Shown here piece by piece: positions 56,954 to 64,000 of a DNA stretch of 64,000 nt. The DNA is from Amylostereum areolatum (lineage: Eukaryota; Basidiomycota; Agaricomycetes; Russulales; Stereaceae): contig SAXG01000018.1 of assembly GCA_012932865.1 (NCBI GenBank), positions 124,001 through 188,000 on the forward strand, read 5' to 3'. The position numbers and the translations under genes were made by a program. Each line of letters opens with the position of its first letter. Position 1 is the first letter of the stretch. The notes under the pieces were generated by a model. It saw only the letters and a program-made list of their open reading frames with translations. It made no database searches and had not been told where the DNA came from.

Positions 56954-58561
56954 ATGTCCCCCGCAGTCCCTCGTCCCCCCACTCCGAACTTCCCCCCAGG
57001 CGTCTTTCGAGACTACTGTCCTGAAGAATACTACATCCTCACCTCGCAGCAGACTAAGGAATCCGTACGTTGGCAGCACGACGAACCAAACCGGCAACGT
57101 CAAGACTGGTACTTCGACGACCGCGACGAACAACCCTACGTCGAAGGATCGGATTTTGCCACTGCTGCGGACGTTCTACAGCGCTTCCTGAACCCTCCTC
57201 CTACCAACTCGCCCCCACCCCATCGACGTACTGTAGTCGAAGTCCCAGAAGGGATCAACTACAACGACACAACTGGGAAGTGGTACGCCTATAGACGGAA
57301 CAAGAACGGAACCCCAGGACGATCAGTAGTTGAGTGGCAGCCCACTTCGTTCAGTCCCATCCAAGATCACTGGTCTTGGCATCATAACCAGCAATTCCTC
57401 ACCCCCGCCGACTTCCTCGTCGCAAAACAAGTTGAGGACGAAGTTGAAGAAGCAGAAGAACACCGACGAGAAACCCTACGCCGCCTTGATCAAGAACTCG
57501 CCCAATCCCTCACCGTCCCCCTCCCCTTCGACAAGATGTCCGACGCCGAATCCAAACCTGCCGTCTCCAAACGGGAGATCGGCCCCAAGCCAAAGCCATT
57601 CAAAGGCGATAGACGCGACACTCTCCGGTTCTCCCTCGAGCTCCGTATGTTCCTACGCGTTAACAAGGATGTTTATGCCACAGACGACGCCAAGATGATG
57701 CTCCTCCTCAGCCTGATGGAGGACGACACGGCGAAAGCCTGGGCCACGCATCGCCGCATGGAACGCTTCGCCGACGAAGACGAGAAGGAAGATGCCGAAA
57801 CCCCCGACCCCACGCCCCCAACACTCTACTATAGCTCCTACAAAGAGCTCTTCGAGAGGTTTGGCAAAGACTTCGTGCCCGTCGATCCGAAGATAGAGGC
57901 TCAGCGTAAGATCAACGAGCTTGCAATGACCACCCGGGACGTCACTGACTTTATCACCGAGTTTGAGATGCTGGCAACCATGTCAGCGTACGACGACGAG
58001 GTGCTAATCCACTTTTTCAAGAAGGGACTTCAGCGTGACCTCGGCAAGCAGGTGGCCCGGTCGTACCCATTCCCCACCAAGCTCGCGGAGTGGAAGGAGC
58101 GTGCCCGCCGCATCAACCACCAGTGGCTCGAAGAGAACCCAGAGAGGAAGAGCAGTCAGTCCAAGGGGGCTGTCGCGCTCACCTCGAACGGTTCGACCAA
58201 CGACTCCTCGTCGCGCCGAGTCGGCGCCTTCACCAACACCTCGACCCGCCCTGCAAAGCTGACAGACAACGAACGGGCAAAGATGATGCGCGAAGGCAAG
58301 TGCTTCATGTGTCAACAGGCCGGTCACGTCTCTCGCGACTGCCCCAACCGCAACTCGAGCGCGCGATGGGTGGGCGCAGTAGAGACTGGGTCCAAGGTCC
58401 CTCCCCTGCCGACGAACACGGCTCCGTCCACCGCAAAAGCGACCCCCGACCCATCCAAAACCATCGCGGCAATCACCCGCCAGCTGAAGGATCTGGACGT
58501 GGAAGGTAAGGAACAGGCAGTGGCACTATTGAAGGATATCCTGGAGTCACAGGATTTTTGA
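56954..58561 (+). CDS. Gag with long N-terminal extension
   Basis: 535 aa from the ATG at 56954, intact. Residues 1-190 form an unusual extension with two short repeats of a W/Y-rich motif (RDYCPEEYYILTSQQ; GINYNDTTGKWYAYRRNKNG). The retrotransposon Gag core follows: KPKPFKGDRRDTLRFSLEL (about residue 215), MMLLLSLMEDDTAKAW, YKELFERFGKDFV, VTDFITEFEMLA and HFFKKGLQRDLG. A CCHC knuckle CFMCQQAGHVSRDC sits near residue 455. It ends SQDF-stop. The stop directly follows GGATTTTTGA, where pol starts in the -1 frame. Gag packages the element RNA in cytoplasmic particles. Confidence 0.9.
   Translation: MSPAVPRPPTPNFPPGVFRDYCPEEYYILTSQQTKESVRWQHDEPNRQRQDWYFDDRDEQPYVEGSDFATAADVLQRFLNPPPTNSPPPHRRTVVEVPEGINYNDTTGKWYAYRRNKNGTPGRSVVEWQPTSFSPIQDHWSWHHNQQFLTPADFLVAKQVEDEVEEAEEHRRETLRRLDQELAQSLTVPLPFDKMSDAESKPAVSKREIGPKPKPFKGDRRDTLRFSLELRMFLRVNKDVYATDDAKMMLLLSLMEDDTAKAWATHRRMERFADEDEKEDAETPDPTPPTLYYSSYKELFERFGKDFVPVDPKIEAQRKINELAMTTRDVTDFITEFEMLATMSAYDDEVLIHFFKKGLQRDLGKQVARSYPFPTKLAEWKERARRINHQWLEENPERKSSQSKGAVALTSNGSTNDSSSRRVGAFTNTSTRPAKLTDNERAKMMREGKCFMCQQAGHVSRDCPNRNSSARWVGAVETGSKVPPLPTNTAPSTAKATPDPSKTIAAITRQLKDLDVEGKEQAVALLKDILESQDF
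58552..58561 (+). promoter_or_regulatory. gag-pol -1 frameshift site
   Basis: GGATTTTTGA at the Gag stop. Slipping back one base on TTT continues into pol. The old Gypsy has GGATTTTTAG at the same place (about 9670-9679), and both continue GAACACCCCCCAGTCG or AAACACCCCCCAGTCG. Function is inferred from frame and conservation. Confidence 0.55.
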
Positions 58562-61500
58562 AACACCCCCCAGTCGCATCGTCTGGCGGAGGCAAAGGAC
58601 TTGAATCATCGGCATCTTACAATCGCTTTTCTGTATTATCATCTATGACCTCATGTGAGCAATCGTATCCATTGTGTGTGCACCTCTCTACTGTCACGAA
58701 GAACAGGCAAACACCCTCGATAACGCTCAGAGTCAAGATGATTGGACGAGCGACAGGCCGACAAATCGATGCAGATGCACTGCTTGACAGCGGTGCAGAA
58801 GGAATCATCATCAATCGAAGCTTTGCTGAACGCAAGAAGCTGACCACGAGAAAACTAGAAAACCCGTTCCCCGTGCGTAACGTGGATGGCACCGAGAACA
58901 TCATGGGCTGGGTACGTGACATGACGACCCAGCGAATCCGGATATACTCGCAAGACTCAAAGGCATACCATGAGGAAGAAGCTGAGTTCTTCATCACCGA
59001 CATCGGTGATCACGATATGATCCTTGGAACAGACTGGCTCGATGAGCATAACCCCACCATAGACTGGCAGCAAGATCGTGTTGACATGCTCTGCTGCCCT
59101 CCCTCCTGCATCCTCTTCGAACCGACAGTGACAAACCTTACAACAAAGCCGCAAAAGCCATTGTCGACCCGATCACAGCGAAAGGTTCGAGCTGATGCGG
59201 CCCCTAAGGTACCTCGAGTCCCGGACAATCCCTTCCCAGAACCAGTGTATGTCTCCTGGGCCCCTATCCCTATGTATGTCATCCCCGCGCGCAGGGTCAA
59301 AGGTGTTCGTATCCGCACATTCCATCTCTCACCTCTACCTGCCCGCCTTTTCACTGAAGACGACGACAAATGACCCAGGGTCTTCCGAGACTGGGAGATC
59401 AATGGCCTGCGTCGTGCTGGGATCCTCCCTGAAGCTGACAGCCCCAACCCGGAGGCAGTACCAATCCGCGCAGGCTTCACCAAGGCGCAAGAACTTGCAG
59501 AGCACTCGAAGGAAAATGCGCGCCCGCAAACCTTCGAAGACTTGGTTCCCCCTCCATACCACGACTTTGCACCTGTATTCAACAAGAAAACCTCTGAACG
59601 ACTACCCGACCGATGACCATGGGATCATGCCATCGACATGAAGGATGGCTTCGAACCCAAGCCCTGCAAGATCTATCCGCTCTCCCCCTCCGAGCAGATC
59701 GAGCTCAATACCTTCCTTGACGACCACCTGAAGAAGGGCTACATTCGCCCATCGAAGTCGCCGCAGGCAAGTCCGTTTTTCTTCGTCAAAAAGAAGGATG
59801 GGAAGCTGTGGCCTGTACAGGACTATCGAGAGCTGAACAAGGGTACCATCAAGAACGAGTATCCCTTGCCACTGATCTCAGAAATTGTCGACCACCTCAA
59901 AGGTGCAAAGATCTTCTCCAAGATGGACGTCCGCTGGGGGTTCAACAACGTCCGCATCAAGGAAGGCGACGAGTGGAAGGCTGCATTCAAGACGAATCGT
60001 GGCCTCTTTGAACCTACGGTGATGTTCTTTGGCCTTATGAACTCCCCCACGACATTCCAGGCAATGATGAACGAACTTTTCAAGGACCTTATCGACTCGG
60101 GCAAAGTCATCATCTACATGGACGACATCCTCGTATTCACTCGAACTATGGAAGAACATCGCGCCATAGTGCGACAGGTTCTCCAACGCCTACAAGACAA
60201 TGACCTGTTCCTTAAGCCAGAGAAATGCGTCTTCGAGCAGGACTCCGTTGAATACCTGGGACTCATTATCTCACACAACAAGATCGCCATGGACCCCGTC
60301 AAGGTAGCTGGTATCCAGGACTGGCCAACACCCTGGACGGTCAAGGATGTACAATCCTTCCTCGGATTTGGTAACTTCTACCGACGCTTCATCAAGGATT
60401 TCTCCAAGATCGCACGACCTCTGTTCGACCTAACAAAGAAGGACTGCACATGGAATTGGTCGGCGGAATGCCAGACGGCATTTAACGCACTTAAAGCTGC
60501 GTTCACCTCCTCCCCTGTCTTAGTTATGCCTGATCCAAGGAAACCCTACCTCGTCGAAGTTGACGCCTCGGACTTTGCTACTGGAGGTATACTCTTGCAG
60601 AAAGGTGACGACAGTCACTGGCATCCAGTGGCATATCTGTCCAAGGCCCTATCGGAACCGGAACGCAACTACGACATCTACGACAAGGAGCTACTCGCGA
60701 TCATCCGTGCGCTTGAAGCCTGGCGCCACTACCTTGAAGGCGCCCCCGACACCGTCGAAATCTGGACAGACCACAAGAACCTGGAGCACTTCAAGACGGC
60801 ACAGAAGCTGAGCCGCTGACAGGCACGTTGGGCTCTATTCCTCACTCGATTTGACTTCGCGCTTGTTCACAAACCAGGAGTATCCCATCGCCCAGACCCA
60901 ATGTCCCGACGACCTGATCACAAGCAGGGCGTTGAGAATGACAACAAGGAGCGTATCTTGCTCGACCCCAAGTACTTCCAGATACGTGCAACAAGGCCAG
61001 GAGCAGTAACCTCCCTCGGCGATGTCGAACTCCGACGACGTACCCGCAACTGCAAGACCAAGGACATCGAGGTCGTTCAAGCTCTGGATGCCATCTTACA
61101 GAATGGACCACGTACACTTGTCAAGAACCTTCAAGAGTGGAACTACGAAGAAGGCCTGGTCCTGTTTAGAGGAAAGGTATATGTCCCTGCAGACGATGAG
61201 TTGCGACGCAACATTGTCAAAATGTACCATGAATCGCCCCTGGCTGGACACCCTGGTCGCTTCAAGACTTACGAACTTGTGAGTGGTGAATATTGGTGGC
61301 CTGGCATGTCTGTCTTCGTCCGCGACTTCGTAGCAGGATGCGCAACCTGCCAGTCGACAAAGACACAGAGCAGCCGACCCCACGTCGACATGATCCCGAA
61401 TGAAGTACCCGACCGACCATTTGGCGTCATCTCTACCGACTTCATTGTCGAGCTCCCTGACTGCGAAGGCTATAATGCCGTCAATGTCGTGGTTGATCGC

Positions 61501-62652
61501 CTCACCAAGATGGTGGTTACCACCCCATGTACAACGAAGATCACCAGAGATGGCACGGCCGACATTCTCTTCGATAAGGTATACCGACATTATGGCTTGG
61601 CGGACAAGATCATCTCGGATCGTGGACCCCAATTTGCTGGGCAGGTAATGCATACACTCAACGAGAAGCTCGGGATCAAGTCTGCCCTTAGCACAGCGTA
61701 TCACCCACAGACAGATGGCCAGACCGAACGCGAAAACCAGAACCTGGAGCAGTTCCTACGAGTATTCTGCAACTACCGTCAAGATGACTGGGTGAAGTGG
61801 CTGCCCTTCTTCGAGTTTTCTCACAGCTCCCGCACCCATGCAGCTACTGGAAAGGCCCCCTTTGAAGTCCTCTACGGCTTCCTCCCCAAGATGTACCCAT
61901 CCGTAAATCTGTCCTCAAAGGTCCCTGCAGTTGAAGAACGCCTCCGTCAGCTTGAAGAAGTCCGATAGGAGATCAAGGCCAGCCTTGCCCTCGCATCCGA
62001 CTTAATGAAGCACTACAACGGTGACACGATCAGCAAATCGACACTGTTCGCCGTCGGAGACAAAGTCTGGCTCGAAGGCAAAAACCTGAAGACGACGAGG
62101 CCGAAAGCTAAGCTTGCTGCCAAACGATTTGGACCCTTCGAGATTGTTGACGTCATTAGCCCAGTCAACTACCGCCTGAAGCTGCCAAAGATGTGGAGAA
62201 TCCACCCAGTCTTCCATGCTTCGCTGCTCACCGCGTACAAGGAGACAACGGCACATGGTCCAAACTATGAACAACCACCGCCTGACCTCGTTGATGACGA
62301 GGAAGAATATGACGTTGAAGACATCATCGACTTGAAGCCGACCCGCAACAAGAAAGGCATACAATACCTCGTCAAGTGGGCAGGCTATCCTGACTCTGAG
62401 AATACCTGGCTCCCTCGCTCCTCGCTCTCAAAAGTCACCGACATGATCGACGCCTTCCACAAACACCATCCAAATGCGCCCCGCCCTGTGCGTTCCCTTG
62501 GCATCTCCTTTGACGATTTTCTCGCATCTACCCTTGCAGATGACATCGCGCTCCAGGCAAAAGCACGTCTTAAAGGGGGGGTAATGTCACGGATCGCTCC
62601 ATTTCTCTCTTCGTTTGCAGACCTCGTACACGCGACGCGTCACGGCACATGA
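58558..62652 (+). pseudogene. Pol: protease, RT, RNase H, integrase, chromodomain, four nonsense codons
   Basis: One continuous reading frame, -1 relative to Gag and without its own ATG. Protease LLDSGAEG (about 58783). RT with [20 protein letters not shown] and YMDD at 60115-60126. RNase H with [12 protein letters not shown] and [11 protein letters not shown] (60550-60790). Integrase with an HHCC finger (HESPLAGH..CATCQSTK, 61230-61370) and DDE core blocks TDFIVELPD, ISDRGPQF and TDGQTERENQ (61435-61740). Chromodomain DVEDIIDLKP..YLVKWAGY..ENTWLP (62310-62415), which usually targets heterochromatin. Stops at 59371 (TGA), 59614 (TGA), 60817 (TGA) and 61966 (TAG) fit CGA or CAG with C changed to T. 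There are no frameshifts. Confidence 0.95.
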
Positions 62653-63007
62653 CTTTCCCTTGCATCACATGCTTCAACGACGTCATTGCCCGGACTTCCG
62701 AGCGGGGTTCCGCATCCTTATCTATGACATCATTGCTCCGGACCTTCGTCCTCCACCCCATGACTCCTTTCTTATTGTTCCCCCCGCTCGCACCACTATC
62801 GCATCGCATCGCACCATCGTACCCACTTGTATATAAGGACAGTGTTTCTCTTCCCTTTTCCCTAGACTGTCCATCTCGTCATACGGTACTGTAGCGCACG
62901 TTGCACTACCCTAGACCCCGGCACTCTTGAATCTATTGTTTCTCCTCTCTCCTCCCATTGTCGCGACTTAGGTGGTTCCATCGGTCTCATAAACTGCGTT
63001 TCTGATA
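62585..63007 (+). repeat. 3' LTR of the complete Gypsy
   Basis: 423 bp, TGTCACGG to TTTCTGATA. Same length as the 5' LTR, so no indels. Followed by CCACC. Confidence 0.95.
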
Positions 63008-63175
63008 CCACCATGTGCCCACTCACACCCTCCTCCTCGCTTCCATTGTGCCTCCTGGCTTCACGCCCGGCCGCCGTGGCTTGCACATCGCGTAGGCACA
63101 TGAGCCGGGCGTGTACACGCTGTGTAGGATAGCAGCGGCGCAGTGTGGAGTGGAGGCGTGTGCCAGCCAATCTGC

Positions 63176-63846
63176 TCATGCCCTAGAGCTCTTCACGAGT
63201 GGCTATACTCGTGAGTACCTGTATGAGTACCTGCAAGGCACATCCGTGGGTATTTCCATCCGCGGATACGAGTACTCGTGTGCCTGATACTTGTGAGAGT
63301 ACAGGTATGACTTTTAAGCTCACAGGTTACCTGTGCAAGTACCTGTCAAATACCTGTCAGGTACTTTGGCAGGGTTGATCTTGATATAATTACAGATAAT
63401 AGCTGCTGGATTGATATAAGCATTCTCTCTTGCAGATCCTTATGTACTGTTGTTTCTATTGTGGTCCCTTTCTCATCTATTTCCTCTCCTCCCCTCACAT
63501 ATATAGCTGAAAGCCTTGTGTGGTATGTTGTATCATACTCTTATACATGTTTACCTGTACTTAAATGTTACTAGCATTATCCTTGCCTTGAAGATGGAGT
63601 GTCAATTTGCCTAACAGAGCTTCCAAGATGAGTCTAAGAAGGCCACTACTGCTGCTTGTATCATATTTTCTAGGAACAACAGGTACTTGTCATATCTGTG
63701 TATCCACGAGTGGGAGTATCCGTGCCACAGGTACCTGTGTGCCTGATACTCGTGAGAGTGGGAGTATAAGATCTGGAGCCACAAGTACCTGTCTCAAGGT
63801 TGCAGGTACCTGTAAGAGTGCACTTGTGAAAAGCTCTATCGTGCCC
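63176..63846. mobile_element. hAT-type MITE with 8-bp target duplication
   Basis: Element 63184-63838 (655 bp). Terminal inverted repeats are TAGAGCTCTTCACGAGTG and TAGAGCTTTTCACAAGTG (right end reversed), 16 of 18 identical. Flanks are TCATGCCC (63176-63183) and TCGTGCCC (63839-63846), an 8-bp duplication with one CpG-type transition. Subterminal zones are dense in GTACCTG/CAGGTAC and ACTCGTG. Its middle is AT-rich and non-coding. No transposase. Confidence 0.85.
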
Positions 63847-64000
63847 ACGCCCGCTTGATGTGGCCCTGCCCATGCTTAACACATGCACCTGCCCGTGCTC
63901 GGTGTGCATGACCCCTGCCCCTCAACACACCCGCACATGCAGCAAGTGATGTGCATGACCCTTCACCCTCAACACACCTGCTAGCTTCCGTATGCGCACG

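Larger units (their letters stand above)
55903..63007 (+). mobile_element. complete chromodomain Gypsy retrotransposon
   Basis: Two 423-bp LTRs (55903-56325, 62585-63007) with TGTCACGG starts, flanked by a perfect 5-bp duplication CCACC (55898-55902 and 63008-63012). Internal order is ORF0, Gag, then protease-RT-RNase H-integrase-chromodomain, the Metaviridae/chromovirus order. A polypurine tract AAAGGGGGGG precedes the 3' LTR (62573-62582). The LTRs differ at 13 positions, nearly all transitions. The element is 7.1 kb, full length, but its pol frame has four stops, so it is probably not autonomous now. Confidence 0.95.

Overview
The window reads as DNA from a filamentous mushroom-forming fungus (Basidiomycota, Agaricomycetes). 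Protein-coding stretches are broken by short GT-AG introns, often with CTNAC-type branch points. The recognisable proteins are Plavaka-type and KDZ-type transposases, Gypsy and Copia polyproteins, and a DUF6532-like protein, all expanded in Agaricomycetes. I see no gene that looks like ordinary host metabolism, no tRNA or rRNA and no CRISPR. This looks like a transposon-dense, probably heterochromatic segment.

Layout. 1-2523: degenerate Plavaka-like transposase on +, cut by the window edge. 2658-4967: Gypsy remnant on - (gag plus a likely LTR). 5848-12063: an old Gypsy element on + whose 5' LTR holds two nested insertions (an 804-bp palindrome and a solo LTR). It is truncated where a Copia remnant on - begins (12064-14016). 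15449-16409: hAT-type MITE. 16836-19349: DUF6532-like gene on -. 19495-21353: 5' part of a Plavaka gene on +. About 21386-36537: a roughly 15-kb island with a KDZ transposase (32229-36115, -), three proteins of related layout (two with a Zn2Cys6-like cysteine cluster) and a large unknown gene. The hexamer TCCGAC/GTCGGA is scattered throughout the island. 36550-36954: a Plavaka C-terminal fragment on +. 37.5-38.7 kb: unknown gene with 8-residue repeats. 39698-43136: nearly complete Plavaka transposase on -. 43316-43882 and 50222-52193: two remnants of one unknown Agaricomycete gene family. 44355-45250 and 53472-55075: two copies of a G-rich repeat ending in perfect or near-perfect hairpins. 45269-46073: long inverted-repeat element. 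46-50 kb and 52.2-53.4 kb: minisatellites. 55903-63007: complete chromodomain Gypsy element with 423-bp LTRs and a CCACC target duplication. 63184-63838: second hAT-type MITE.

How the parts relate. The locus is a nest of insertions. Decay is not random: the two LTRs of the complete Gypsy differ almost only by CpG transitions. Its single pol frame is broken only by four stops of the kind made by C to T changes, and the older Gypsy and a Plavaka gene show the same CGA to TGA and CAG to TAG changes. This fits cytosine methylation and deamination of transposons.

The most interesting candidate is the KDZ island. Its hexamer has a CGG core, the triplet class that Zn2Cys6 proteins usually bind, and two of its genes encode a Zn2Cys6-spaced cluster. 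A 12-bp direct repeat sits just outside both ends, next to Plavaka sequence on each side. That a KDZ element carries its own DNA-binding proteins for these motifs is inference.
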